Source: Elusimicrobiota bacterium (GTDB lineage Bacteria; Elusimicrobiota; Elusimicrobia; 2-01-FULL-59-12; JACPXA01). From it: a stretch of DNA of 28,106 nucleotides. Position numbers and translations under genes: made by a program. The stretch lies in contig JACPXA010000132.1 of NCBI GenBank assembly GCA_016196785.1, positions 1 through 28,106 of the forward strand, read 5' to 3'. Positions 15,466 to 23,660 of the stretch are shown piece by piece; positions within the stretch are counted from its first letter, which is position 1; each line of letters begins with the position of its first letter. The notes beneath the pieces were generated by a model, which saw only the letters and a program-made list of their open reading frames with translations, made no database searches and was not told the DNA's origin.

Positions 15466-16310
15466 TCTCCCTGAATCGGCGGCTTGTCCCTGAATCCCAG
15501 GCAGCGGTCTCTGTCTTCGACCATGGCTTCCTCTATGGGGACGGGATTTATGAGACGCTGCGCGTACGGGAGGGGGAAGCCTTCCGGTGCAAAGAACACC
15601 TGCGGCGCCTGGCGGAGTCAGCCCGGGGGATTGCGCTGACGTTACCCTGGTCGGATACTGAGTTGGCCCATGCGATTCATCGGGTCATTCGGGCCAATCG
15701 GCTGACGCGCGGCCAAGCGATGGTCCGGATGACGGTTTCCCGCGGGCCAGGCCCGATTGGCCTGGATCCCGCGCTCTGCCGGCGCCCCACGCTGGTCCTC
15801 ATCGCCCGGCGCTATCGGCCACAGCCGAAGGTGTTCTACGAGCGGGGGGTCAGCGTCATTCTCGCCACCACGCGGCGCAACGCGCCGCAAGCGCTCTCCC
15901 CGCGCATTAAGTCCACGAATTTCCTGAACAACATCCTCGCGAAGATCGAGGCGAAGAGAGCCCACACCTTTGATGCCGTGTTATTGAGTCTCCAGGGATT
16001 CATCGCGGAGGGGACCACGAGCAACGTCTTTATCGTGCGGCGGGGGGTCCTCGAGACCCCGGCGCTCAAGACCGGGATCCTTGCGGGGGTGACCCGGAAT
16101 GAGGTCCTTCAATTGGCTCGTGCGCTCCGGATCCCCACTCGAGAAGTACGGCTTCGGCCGCGCGCGTTATTCCACGCGGAAGAGTGTTTTCTCACCAGCA
16201 CCCTCCTGGATATACTCCCGGTGACCCGCGTGAATGGACGCCGGATCGGGACTGGCCGCCCCGGCCCCATCACCCACCGCCTCATCCACGCCTTTCCTAC
16301 CGTGCTATAA
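15459..16310 (+). CDS. pabC: Class IV PLP enzyme, aminodeoxychorismate lyase-like
   Basis: This 283-aa fold-type IV PLP enzyme likely cleaves aminodeoxychorismate to 4-aminobenzoate and pyruvate. Family signatures are SVFDHGFLYGDGIYETLRV near the N-terminus, the catalytic Lys151 in RIKSTNFLNN, EGTTSNVF at the PLP phosphate region and GVTRNEVLQLA. The start overlaps the end of pabB by 7 nt (ATGCTGA), indicating translational coupling and joint function in folate precursor synthesis. Branched-chain or D-amino-acid aminotransferases share this fold; the pabB context makes PabC the best call. The stop codon lies inside the -10 box of hisG. Confidence 0.85.
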   Translation: MLISLNRRLVPESQAAVSVFDHGFLYGDGIYETLRVREGEAFRCKEHLRRLAESARGIALTLPWSDTELAHAIHRVIRANRLTRGQAMVRMTVSRGPGPIGLDPALCRRPTLVLIARRYRPQPKVFYERGVSVILATTRRNAPQALSPRIKSTNFLNNILAKIEAKRAHTFDAVLLSLQGFIAEGTTSNVFIVRRGVLETPALKTGILAGVTRNEVLQLARALRIPTREVRLRPRALFHAEECFLTSTLLDILPVTRVNGRRIGTGRPGPITHRLIHAFPTVL

Positions 16311-16311
16311 T
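16303..16311 (+). promoter_or_regulatory. Extended -10 promoter of hisG, probably leaderless
   Basis: TGCTATAAT is an extended -10 element with a perfect TATAAT (16306-16311). It overlaps the pabC stop codon, and only 6 nt separate it from the hisG ATG at 16318. Initiation would fall on or next to the start codon. No Shine-Dalgarno lies in between. No clear -35 is seen, which an extended -10 does not require. Confidence 0.5.
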
Positions 16312-16317
16312 GACGGT

Positions 16318-17190
16318 ATGCCGCAGCTACGGTTAGGTTTTCCGAAAGGCAGTTTGCAGGAGTCCACGACCGAACTCTTCCGTAAGGCCGGGATCAAGGT
16401 CGCGGTTGGCGAACGTTCCTATATTCCAACCTGCGACGATGATGAGCTGTCGCTGCGCTTGATCCGTTCGCAAGAGATCCCTCGCTATGTGGAAGAGGGC
16501 GTCCTCGATGCCGGGTTGACCGGCTACGATTGGATCGTGGAGACCAGCGTCCGAGTCCACGAGGTCTGCGAGCTCCAGTACGCCAAAGCCGGGTATCGGC
16601 CGGTTCGTTGGGTCTTGGCGGTTCCAGAGACTTCGCGGGTGCGTCGCGTGAAAGATTTACGGGGGAAACGCATCGCCACCGAGGTGGTCCATGTGGTGAA
16701 GCGGTACTTGGCCAAGCATCGCGTGCGGGCAGAGGTTGAGTTCTCCTGGGGAGCGACGGAGGCCAAGCCGCCGGAGCTGGTGGATGCCATCGTGGAACTC
16801 ACGGAGACGGGGTCCTCCTTACGGGCTAACCACCTGCGGATCGTGGAGACGGTACTCGAATCCACGACGCGGTTTATTGCCAATCGCGCTGCCTGGCGAG
16901 TTCCTTGGAAGCGTCACAAGATGGAGAACCTCGCCATCCTCTTACGAGGAGCGCTTGCCGCGGAGGGCATGGTCGGGCTCAAGTTGAACGTGGCAGACCG
17001 TTCCCTCAAGGGTGTCCTGCGCCTCCTTCCGGCGCTGAAACGGCCGACGATCTCACCCTTGGCGGTGAGGGGATGGTCGGCAATTGAAGTGGTCATCGAA
17101 GAACAGACGGTCAAACAGCTCATCCCCGCCTTGAAACGGGCTGGCGCCCAGGGGATCATCGAATACCCCCTCAACAAGGTGATCCCATGA
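16318..17190 (+). CDS. hisG: ATP phosphoribosyltransferase, long form
   Basis: This 290-aa enzyme catalyses the first step of histidine synthesis, ATP plus PRPP to phosphoribosyl-ATP. The N-terminus LRLGFPKGSLQEST and the block VLDAGLTGYDWIVE are typical. The PRPP-loop-type block VELTETGSSLRANHLRIV lies near residues 157-174. The length and the C-terminal region (about 215-290, ending AQGIIEYPLNKVIP) indicate the long hexameric form with a regulatory ACT-like domain, which needs no HisZ. I chose ATG 16318 because family homology starts there, although the frame is open further upstream inside pabC. No other his gene lies in the window. Confidence 0.94.
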   Translation: MPQLRLGFPKGSLQESTTELFRKAGIKVAVGERSYIPTCDDDELSLRLIRSQEIPRYVEEGVLDAGLTGYDWIVETSVRVHEVCELQYAKAGYRPVRWVLAVPETSRVRRVKDLRGKRIATEVVHVVKRYLAKHRVRAEVEFSWGATEAKPPELVDAIVELTETGSSLRANHLRIVETVLESTTRFIANRAAWRVPWKRHKMENLAILLRGALAAEGMVGLKLNVADRSLKGVLRLLPALKRPTISPLAVRGWSAIEVVIEEQTVKQLIPALKRAGAQGIIEYPLNKVIP

Positions 17191-17203
17191 CGCTCTTTCC
17201 ATA

Positions 17204-18670
17204 GTGGTACGGGTTCGGTTCGCTCCCTCCCCGACGGGCTTCCTCCACATTGGGGGGGCGAGGACAGCGCTCTTCAACTGGCTCTTCGCCCGACGTCAGC
17301 GGGGCGCCTTCATCCTCCGCATCGAAGATACCGATGAGGTGCGGTCCACCGATGAATCGCTGGCCGCCATTGTTCAGGGCCTTCGATGGTTGGGGCTCGA
17401 TTGGGACGAAGGGCCCGAGGTGGGGGGCTCGTCTGGTCCGTACTTTCAAATGCAACGCCTGGGGCAGTATCGCTCATTTATAGATCAGCTCCTCGCGAAG
17501 GGCCAAGCCTACCCCTGTTACTGTACTCCAGAGGAGCTCGCGGCGATGCGACAGACCGCATTGCTTGAGAAACGACCGCCCAAGTATGATGGCCGTTGTC
17601 GTCGCTTCAGCTCCGAGGATCGGAGTGCCCGGGACCGGGCTGGCCAATCCTCGGTGGTCCGCTTCGCCATGCCCACTGAGGGGGTCACACGGTTTCATGA
17701 TCTAGTGCGGGGGGATGTCGAATTCGAAAACGCCCTCTTAGACGATTTCGTGTTGCTCAAGACCTCAGGCGTCCCCACATACAACTGCGCCGTCGTGCTT
17801 GACGATCATGCGATGCAGATCACCCATGTCATTCGCGGTGACGACCACCTCTCCAATACCCCGCGGCAGATTCAGCTCTATTGCGCGCTGGGCTGGGAGC
17901 CCCCGCAATGGGCGCATCTCTCGATGGTCCTCGGGCCGGACGGTTCTCGACTGTCGAAGCGGCATGGCGCCACCGCGGTGATCGAGTTCAAGGACGTAGG
18001 CTATCTCCCCGAGGCGCTGGTGAACTACCTCGCCCTCTTGGGCTGGTCCACGGAAGACAGCCAGCAGCTCTTTCGGCTGCCGGAGCTCATCGAGAAGTTT
18101 AGCTTAGAGCGGTGCGGGAAAAATCCAGCGATTTTCGATCCCCAGAAGCTCCTTTGGATGAATGGAGAGTACATCCGGCAAGTCTCCAAAGAGGAACTTG
18201 CGAAACGCGCGCTGCCGTTCCTCCAGAAAGCTGGCCTCGTTTCGGAGACGGGGGATGACGCGACACAGCGGCTGGTGACCCAGGCGGTGGCGCTTGAGCA
18301 AGAGAAGATCAAACGGCTCGATGAGGTCCCTCACCTGACCGAGTTTTTCTTCCAAGAGGAGATCGCCTACGACCCCGCCGCGGTCAACCAGGTGTTGAAG
18401 GCTCAGGGGGCCGAGCAGGTGCTGGAGGATCTGGCCCAGCGCTTCGAAGCCATGACGGATTTTTCCGAGCAGGCCTTTGAGCAGGTATGCCGCCAGTATG
18501 CCAAGGAGCGGGGGATCGCAACGGGCAAGGTCTTTCATCCGCTGCGTGTCGCGGTCTCGGGCCGCACCCAGGGGCCCAGCCTCTTTGGCCTGTTGGCGTT
18601 ATTGGGAAAGTCCCGCGTCGTCACCCGACTCCGCCGCGCCCGTTCCCTCATTTTGGGAGTCCGACCATGA
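17204..18670 (+). CDS. gltX: Glutamyl-tRNA synthetase
   Basis: This 488-aa class I aminoacyl-tRNA synthetase charges tRNA-Glu and, if non-discriminating, tRNA-Gln. The HIGH-type motif is FAPSPTGFLHIGGARTALFN at the N-terminus and the KMSKS-type motif is SRLSKRHGA near residue 250. Cys105, Cys107, Tyr128 and Cys132 form the CxC...YxxxC zinc-site pattern seen in the E. coli enzyme. The start is GTG 17204, because an upstream in-frame ATG at 17187 runs into a stop. The gap to hisG is 13 nt. Its end overlaps the DUF1844 gene (ATGA), and tRNA-Gln lies about 400 nt downstream, so both could be in one transcript. Confidence 0.96.
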   Translation: MVRVRFAPSPTGFLHIGGARTALFNWLFARRQRGAFILRIEDTDEVRSTDESLAAIVQGLRWLGLDWDEGPEVGGSSGPYFQMQRLGQYRSFIDQLLAKGQAYPCYCTPEELAAMRQTALLEKRPPKYDGRCRRFSSEDRSARDRAGQSSVVRFAMPTEGVTRFHDLVRGDVEFENALLDDFVLLKTSGVPTYNCAVVLDDHAMQITHVIRGDDHLSNTPRQIQLYCALGWEPPQWAHLSMVLGPDGSRLSKRHGATAVIEFKDVGYLPEALVNYLALLGWSTEDSQQLFRLPELIEKFSLERCGKNPAIFDPQKLLWMNGEYIRQVSKEELAKRALPFLQKAGLVSETGDDATQRLVTQAVALEQEKIKRLDEVPHLTEFFFQEEIAYDPAAVNQVLKAQGAEQVLEDLAQRFEAMTDFSEQAFEQVCRQYAKERGIATGKVFHPLRVAVSGRTQGPSLFGLLALLGKSRVVTRLRRARSLILGVRP

Positions 18671-19056
18671 CAGAGGAAGCCGCCGACCCTTATTTTGTGA
18701 CATTGGTCCTTTCCCTCTCCAGTTCGGCCATGGCCTATCTCGGCAAGGTCCCCAACCCGGCGACCGGAAAGATCGAGCGCGATCTGGAACAGGCCAGGTT
18801 CAGCATCGAGCTCCTTTCCATGTTGGAGAACAAGACCCAGGGGCGGCTCACCGATAAGGAGCACCGCCTGCTCTCGAACGTCCTCGCCGATCTGAAGCTC
18901 AATTTCGCTGACGAAGCCTTGAAGGGACAACAAACAGCGGCCAAAGCCGACACGTCTCAAGGAAACGAGGCCGTGTCCAAGCCAAGGACCGGGCCAGAGA
19001 TCATTCTTCCCCCCGGCACAGGTTCCGGCAAAGGGCCGGAGATCATTAAACCCTGA
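18667..19056 (+). CDS. DUF1844 family protein
   Basis: This 129-aa protein is of the DUF1844 (PF08899) family; function unknown. The core reads FVTLVLSLSSSAMAYLGK, then NPATGKIERDLEQARFSIEL and a LLSNVLADLKLNF block, which are the family landmarks. The C-terminal third is low-complexity and contains the short repeat PEIILP / PEIIKP flanking a Gly-rich stretch. The start ATG 18667 overlaps the gltX stop by 4 nt (ATGA), showing translational coupling. Members of this family are often encoded among housekeeping genes. Confidence 0.85.
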   Translation: MTEEAADPYFVTLVLSLSSSAMAYLGKVPNPATGKIERDLEQARFSIELLSMLENKTQGRLTDKEHRLLSNVLADLKLNFADEALKGQQTAAKADTSQGNEAVSKPRTGPEIILPPGTGSGKGPEIIKP

Positions 19057-19072
19057 CCCGCCGACCAGATTT

Positions 19073-19144
19073 TGCCCGGTGGTGTAATGGTAGCACGTCG
19101 CGCTCTGGACGCGAAAGCTCTAGGTTCGAGTCCTAGCCGGGCAG
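19073..19144 (+). tRNA. tRNA-Gln (anticodon CUG)
   Basis: A full cloverleaf can be folded. The acceptor stem is TGCCCGG / CCGGGCA with discriminator G. The D-arm is GTG/CAC, and the anticodon stem TCGCG / CGCGA has loop CTCTGGA (anticodon CTG). A 5-nt variable loop is followed by the T-stem CTAGG / CCTAG with loop TTCGAGT. The weak U1-A72 first pair is typical of bacterial tRNA-Gln. The 3' CCA is not encoded. It lies 16 nt after the DUF1844 stop with no obvious promoter between, so it may be processed from the gltX transcript. Confidence 0.95.
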
Positions 19145-19192
19145 CGCTGGTTTCGTCTGCTAGTCGCTATTCCGAAAGGGATGGCGTTAAGG

Positions 19193-19198
19193 TAAAAT
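19193..19198 (+). promoter_or_regulatory. TAAAAT -10-like box upstream of the lipoprotein gene
   Basis: TAAAAT matches the -10 consensus at five of six positions and stands 8 nt before ATG 19207, the same geometry as the hemL promoter. No Shine-Dalgarno is present, and the -35 region (TTCCGA at 17-nt spacing) is weak. Confidence 0.4.
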
Positions 19199-19206
19199 AC
19201 TCCACA

Positions 19207-20208
19207 ATGAATGCGTCCTTAAGAATCCTCAGATTAGCGGTCTTCCTTCTGCTCGGTTGCGAACTGTCCTCTGCCCAACATAGCAAAACGGAGGAACTAG
19301 CCTCCGGTGACAGCAGAATATCAAGCACGCGAATCATCGGGTTGCTCCAATGGGTCGCGGATGGTAGGAACTTCGAGTACCGATTAGAATTGTTTCCCAT
19401 CGTTCGCCTGGTCAATGGGGCATTCATGGAAACTCAACACATCAACTGTAGACAAACGCCTCCATCGCCCCTCACCATTGGGGAAGTCCACACCGTGTTC
19501 AAAGACGGGCAAGTTGTCGGTGAGTTTGTCGTCAGAAAAACCACAAGCTCGCAAAGATCATGCTGTCCTGTCACAGTCGGACTTGGTGAATTTAGACGAC
19601 TCAATCCAACTGACCGGATGGGTTTGCCTGTCGGCAATCCCTTAGTAACCGCGTCTCCCCCGGTATCTTCCACGTGGCGGATAGACCGTTGGTGGAGAAT
19701 TGACGTAAAAGAACCTCCGGACCAAGACTTCACCACTCAAGTCCAGCGACACGCAGAAGAACAAATCGCTGTGGCGCTCAAAGATACGACCATACCCCTG
19801 TCCTCAGGACCGGTGAGAAGGGTTGAGAGAAGGGCCTATGCCCTTGCCAGAGACGGCGATCTCTTCTACCGAGCTCGCTTTGAAAAACGGTGGGATCATC
19901 TAAAGAGAATTTTTGACCCCCAACGCCCACCCTATATTCCGACCGTCAAGCTTGATTCCTGGTTCCAGTGGACCCCTCAGGCGCCGCCCAAACCTGTATT
20001 GGACCTCATCTCCTGGGACCCTGGGTTTGATCCCTATGGGAAAGGCAACCTGACCTACACACTCGTGGACACCATAGACATGGATGATGACGGCAACGCG
20101 GAACTGTTCTATCGGGTGGATGGCTATGAAAGCCATTCCTTCAAAATTTTCTCGCTGAAGAACGACAGGTTCACACCGGTCTTTGAAGGATGTCACTATG
20201 GGTGTTAA
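19207..20208 (+). CDS. Putative lipoprotein with Asp-rich repeat-like C-terminus
   Basis: This 333-aa protein is not recognised as a named family. The N-terminus has two Arg and a hydrophobic core ending LLLGC, a lipobox with candidate lipidated Cys18, so an envelope location is likely. Near the C-terminus DMDDDGNAELFYRVDGYES has the DxDxDGxxE pattern of FG-GAP/VCBS-type calcium-binding loops, followed by a probable beta strand. The C-terminus has paired cysteines (CHYGC). I chose ATG 19207 because a signal peptide starts there; the frame is open further upstream only because it runs through the tRNA gene. It stands alone, with the next gene on the opposite strand. Confidence 0.7.
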   Translation: MNASLRILRLAVFLLLGCELSSAQHSKTEELASGDSRISSTRIIGLLQWVADGRNFEYRLELFPIVRLVNGAFMETQHINCRQTPPSPLTIGEVHTVFKDGQVVGEFVVRKTTSSQRSCCPVTVGLGEFRRLNPTDRMGLPVGNPLVTASPPVSSTWRIDRWWRIDVKEPPDQDFTTQVQRHAEEQIAVALKDTTIPLSSGPVRRVERRAYALARDGDLFYRARFEKRWDHLKRIFDPQRPPYIPTVKLDSWFQWTPQAPPKPVLDLISWDPGFDPYGKGNLTYTLVDTIDMDDDGNAELFYRVDGYESHSFKIFSLKNDRFTPVFEGCHYGC

Positions 20209-20254
20209 CGGCGTAAAGCGGCTGCCCATGCTGGTCACTATGTTCATCCTCGGC

Positions 20255-20274
20255 TAACACGGGGTAACACGGGA
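20255..20274. repeat. Short tandem repeat TAACACGGGR x2
   Basis: TAACACGGGG is followed directly by TAACACGGGA in the gap between two convergent genes. Next to it the phrase GAGTTCAAAGTTCAGAG also contains a near-duplicate. It is probably slippage-derived; no function is evident. Confidence 0.4.
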
Positions 20275-20309
20275 TCAGAGTTCAAAGTTCAGAGTCCGTG
20301 GCGGGCGAC

Positions 20310-20780
20310 TCAGGGTTGACGGATCGCAGTGAAGAGGTGAGTCAATAAGGTCTTCGCTTTTGAATAGATGGCAGGGGTTTGAGATGCCCTCGGCCCGGCA
20401 ACGTTCAACACGCGAATTCCGTTCGTCTGGAACCATGTGCGGAACGCCCAAGGCGTTTCTGGTGAAAGCGCCATCAAATCCACAACGAACACTGGTTTCC
20501 GCTTCACCTGACACAGCTCGTTGGTTATTAATGTCCCGCCGCTCATCTCGCCGAAAAACAAGATCAAGGTGCCATCGCTAGCGTCCACGTTCCGTTCAGT
20601 CCGAACCGCATAGTCTTCTGAATCCGTTTCAGTTAACACATACCGATCCGGAATCCGTCCATCCTCCGCCTTCCGTCCCCGCGGACAAAACCCCCCATGT
20701 GGAATGCCTAGCTCAATGGCAACATCCAACGCCGCCCGATCTACCCCCGTCTGTCCCCCAGAAATGATCTTTTTGATCAT
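20310..20780 (-). CDS. SLOG-superfamily putative molybdenum carrier (YpsA-like)
   Basis: This 156-aa protein matches the putative molybdenum-carrier family (PF12694), part of the SLOG/Rossmann group. The N-terminal nucleotide- or ligand-binding motif is IISGGQTGVDRAALDVAI. GIPHGGFCPRGRKAEDG, YAVRTERNVDASDGTLI and GEMSGGTLITNELC follow, all typical of the family. Experimental function is largely unproven, and SLOG proteins may bind nucleotide-derived ligands. It is the only minus-strand gene between the lipoprotein and the oligopeptidase. The start ATG has only a weak GAGG upstream. Confidence 0.82.
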   Translation of the reverse strand: MIKKIISGGQTGVDRAALDVAIELGIPHGGFCPRGRKAEDGRIPDRYVLTETDSEDYAVRTERNVDASDGTLILFFGEMSGGTLITNELCQVKRKPVFVVDLMALSPETPWAFRTWFQTNGIRVLNVAGPRASQTPAIYSKAKTLLTHLFTAIRQP

Positions 20781-20869
20781 GTTTCTTCGAACCTCATTTC
20801 CCTATTCATCCTAGCATGGGTGACGTAAAGAGTTTTGTGCCTGGGACATCCTCGCACTTTTCGCTCTTT

Positions 20870-20897
20870 TTGCTTTTTGCACATGATAAGTTATGAT
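20870..20897 (+). promoter_or_regulatory. Candidate promoter of the prolyl oligopeptidase gene
   Basis: TTGCTT (20870-20875) and TATGAT (20892-20897) are separated by 16 nt within a T-rich tract. If it is used, transcription would begin near 20904. This excludes the in-frame ATG at 20883 from the message and leaves GGAGGT at 20919 as the ribosome site. Confidence 0.4.
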
Positions 20898-23033
20898 GGA
20901 ACGGAATTCCTACGTTTTGGAGGTATAACCCTGCACCGCAAGTGTGGCATATACCAGTGTTGTCTGGTTGTCGGATGGGTAGCATCTGTTGGGGCTGGCG
21001 TCGTCTCCCAAGGGGCCGTCGAAGTCCCAGTGACGAAGCGAGAGGCGGTCATCGACCGTCTCCATGGGGAAGAAGTCGCCGACCCCTATCGCTGGTTGGA
21101 GGATGGGGACTCCCCCCAAGTCCAGGTGTGGACTGACGCCCAAAACCGACGAACTCGATTCATACTGGATCAACTCCCAGGTAGGGAGGTGGTCTCTACG
21201 CGTCTGCAGGGGTTTATGTCCGCAGGCGTGCTAGGAGATCCAGAGTGGCGCCACGGCCGGCTCTTCTATACCAAGCGACAGGGGGCTCAGAATCAGCCGG
21301 CGTTGTACGTCCGTACACCCACCGCTGACCTACACAGTGTCATTGACCCGAACGGCCTCAGCCCAGATGGTACCGTATCGCTGGATTGGTGGGAACCGTC
21401 ACCCAATGGCACCTTGGTCGCTTATGGTCTTTCCCAGGGGGGAACCGAAAACAGCACCTTGCATGTCAGAGCAGTTGATACCGGCACGGATCTCCCGGAC
21501 CGGATTGAAAGAACCAGTGACTGTAGCGTCAGTTGGATGCCTGATGGCCGATCCTTCTATTACACGCGTTACCCCAAGCCCGGGACCGTACCGAAAGGCG
21601 AGGAACAGTATCATCGGAAAGTCTACTTCCACCGATTGGGGACAGATCCGGAGACAGATCCGCTTATCTGGGGAGAAGGCCGTGCCAAAGAAGACTGGCC
21701 AGAAGTCACAGTCTCTCCAGAAGGGCGGTACCTCCTGATTACCGTCTGGCAAGGGTGGTCAAAATCCGAGTTGGTCGTTCTGGATTTACAACATTCTTTA
21801 AGGGCGTTCAAGGTCAGTGAGGGACGGGAAGCCGTCTATACAGGGAGAATCACAAAAGATCGTCTCTACATTCGGACCAATGCGGGGGCCCCTCGGTACC
21901 GCGTTTCCGAAGTCACGTTAAGGAGCCGACAGCGGGGACGGTGGCATGACATCATCCCGGAATCCCAGAGAATCCTCCAAGACTTCCAGGTGACTCGTGG
22001 GTATTTGGCGTTGCGCGAACTGTCTGACGCGACCTCCAGGATTCGACTGGTGACCCCTGATGGCGAGGCTGGTCAGGAAATCCCGTTGCCTGGGGTGGGA
22101 ACTGTGTCGGGACTGGAAGGGCACCCGGTGAGCCCCTTGGTCCACTTTCGATATCAATCATTCTTTACCCCAACGACCCTGTTCGTTTACCGGCCTTCTG
22201 GGAAACGGCTTGAGGTTGTGGATTTTACCCCCATGGAGTTTGACCCCTCAACGTATCAGGTTCGGCAAGTTCGCTATTATTCTAAAGATGGGACAGCCAT
22301 TCCCATGTTTATCGTGTCGAAGCGGGGTGGACACGGTCCATCCCCAACCATTCTCACAGGATATGGGGGGTTCAATACGAGTCTGGAGCCACGCTTCCAG
22401 CCCCAGAGTCTGGTATGGCTGGAACGGGGCGGGGTCTACGCGGTAACGAACCTGCGCGGCGGGGGGGAGTACGGGGAGGCGTGGCACCAGGCCGGGATGC
22501 GCGACAAAAAGCAGAACACCTTTGATGATTTCATCGCGGCAGCCGAATACCTAGTTCGAGAAGGCATCACCCGTCCTGACCTACTCGCATTGCTGGGGGG
22601 ATCGAACGGTGGACTCCTGGTGACAGCCGTGATGACTCAACGCCCCGATTTGTGTAAGGCGGTCATCGGCCGTGCGCCGCTGACCGATATGTTACGTTAC
22701 CACCGTTCACTTGTGGGAAGACTCTGGATCGCCGAGTATGGGTCCGCGGAAGACCCCCCAGCGTATCGCTGGCTCAAGGCGTATTCACCGTATCACCATG
22801 TGCGCCGGGTCGCCTATCCCAGTGTACTACTCACGATCGGCAAAGCCGACACTCGCGTAGATCCGATGCACGCCAGAAAAATGACCGCCGCCCTTCAATG
22901 GGCCTCGCGCTCTAGCCGACCTGTCCTTCTCCGGGTAGAGCCAAAAACGGGGCATGGGGCCGGGAAACCGCTAGACAAAGAAATTCAAGAATGGACCGAT
23001 ATTTATAGTTTCCTCTTCTGGCAATTGCAATAA
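20883..23033 (+). CDS. Secreted prolyl oligopeptidase (S9A)
   Basis: This is a serine peptidase of family S9A, which cleaves short peptides after proline. The N-terminal family block is ADPYRWLED, followed by a beta-propeller-like region. The C-terminal alpha/beta hydrolase has the Ser nucleophile in GGSNGGLL (codon at 22602), Asp in KADTRVDP (22848) and His in KTGHGAGK (22953). All three triad residues are intact. A hydrophobic segment ending VVSQGA before the mature domain suggests export. ATG 20883 is the conservative start. A better ribosome site, GGAGGT at 20919-20924, stands 6 nt before an in-frame CTG at 20931, which would give about 700 aa with a compact signal peptide. No operon partner is seen. 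Confidence 0.9.
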   Translation: MISYDGTEFLRFGGITLHRKCGIYQCCLVVGWVASVGAGVVSQGAVEVPVTKREAVIDRLHGEEVADPYRWLEDGDSPQVQVWTDAQNRRTRFILDQLPGREVVSTRLQGFMSAGVLGDPEWRHGRLFYTKRQGAQNQPALYVRTPTADLHSVIDPNGLSPDGTVSLDWWEPSPNGTLVAYGLSQGGTENSTLHVRAVDTGTDLPDRIERTSDCSVSWMPDGRSFYYTRYPKPGTVPKGEEQYHRKVYFHRLGTDPETDPLIWGEGRAKEDWPEVTVSPEGRYLLITVWQGWSKSELVVLDLQHSLRAFKVSEGREAVYTGRITKDRLYIRTNAGAPRYRVSEVTLRSRQRGRWHDIIPESQRILQDFQVTRGYLALRELSDATSRIRLVTPDGEAGQEIPLPGVGTVSGLEGHPVSPLVHFRYQSFFTPTTLFVYRPSGKRLEVVDFTPMEFDPSTYQVRQVRYYSKDGTAIPMFIVSKRGGHGPSPTILTGYGGFNTSLEPRFQPQSLVWLERGGVYAVTNLRGGGEYGEAWHQAGMRDKKQNTFDDFIAAAEYLVREGITRPDLLALLGGSNGGLLVTAVMTQRPDLCKAVIGRAPLTDMLRYHRSLVGRLWIAEYGSAEDPPAYRWLKAYSPYHHVRRVAYPSVLLTIGKADTRVDPMHARKMTAALQWASRSSRPVLLRVEPKTGHGAGKPLDKEIQEWTDIYSFLFWQLQ

Positions 23034-23043
23034 GTTCGTAAGC

Positions 23044-23055
23044 GCAGCTACGTCC
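23044..23055. repeat. Left copy of the GCAGCTACGTCC repeat
   Basis: GCAGCTACGTCC occurs here and again at 25109-25120, on the two sides of the minus-strand XRE-ImmA cassette. The bases that follow (CGCTACTTCTACT) also resemble the right arm of the 81-bp element at 23820-23900. It may be a remnant of a dispersed REP- or MITE-like family, or a boundary repeat of the cassette. Confidence 0.5.
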
Positions 23056-23126
23056 GCTACTTCTACTATACCGTCTTATCAAGGTTACGCATGGGAATGC
23101 GGGACGTCCAATGCGGAGTCCTATGC

Positions 23127-23642
23127 TCAGGTAACGCGTCTTGCTAATCTGTCGTACTCTCGACAAATGTGATCTAACAAAGCTTTATCCGCCCATTCCA
23201 ACTCATCATCAGCCTCATCATGTCTTTCCAGTCTTAACCTCAACGCGGATTGGAGGAGGTCAACAAGCTTGCTATCGCAGTAAATGAATTTCTCTTTTAC
23301 CACCGTTTTGATTTCGTCCAACGGATACGACCCATACTCAACTACAGACCCGCTTGCAGAGATGCCCTTGTCGCAGAGAGTTTTCATGAACGGTCCAAGA
23401 GCGCCGCGTTTCAGATAGGGAAACGCCCTTTTTAGCCTCATCTTGAAATAGGGGTACCTCACGGAACTCCAACTAGTAATGTGGATATCGAGCAACAACT
23501 TCCGTAGAGGTGCATAGACAGTTCTAAACCTCTCCTGCCCCATACCTCTGTGTGCGGGGTTCAAACAGATATGGCGTAGGCGTACACTTAGTAAGTGGTT
23601 CCAAACCCATAAGACTTTGTTTGTGATCCCCACTTCGGTCAT
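23127..23642 (-). CDS. Hypothetical protein, fourth gene of the XRE-ImmA cassette
   Basis: This 171-aa protein was not recognised. It is basic and aromatic in its first half (MTEVGITNKVLWVWNHLL, then several Arg/Lys/Tyr clusters). It ends in a strongly charged, probably helical segment (EWADKALLDHICREYDRL). There is no signal peptide. I chose ATG 23642 because GGGA stands 7 nt upstream. A TTG at 23657, only 3 nt after the preceding gene, is an alternative. Spacing and orientation put it in one operon with the three upstream genes. It could be an effector or a degraded fragment. Confidence 0.55.
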   Translation of the reverse strand: MTEVGITNKVLWVWNHLLSVRLRHICLNPAHRGMGQERFRTVYAPLRKLLLDIHITSWSSVRYPYFKMRLKRAFPYLKRGALGPFMKTLCDKGISASGSVVEYGSYPLDEIKTVVKEKFIYCDSKLVDLLQSALRLRLERHDEADDELEWADKALLDHICREYDRLARRVT

Positions 23643-23660
23643 GTAACTATCCCACAATCC

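Noticed and set aside
16234..16317. Upstream extension of hisG
   Set aside because: It lies inside pabC, and HisG homology begins at ATG 16318.
18487..18666. Upstream extension of the DUF1844 frame
   Set aside because: It lies inside gltX. The conserved domain begins just after ATG 18667, which overlaps the gltX stop.
19072..19206. Upstream extension of the lipoprotein frame
   Set aside because: The frame runs straight through the tRNA-Gln gene. The signal peptide starts at ATG 19207.
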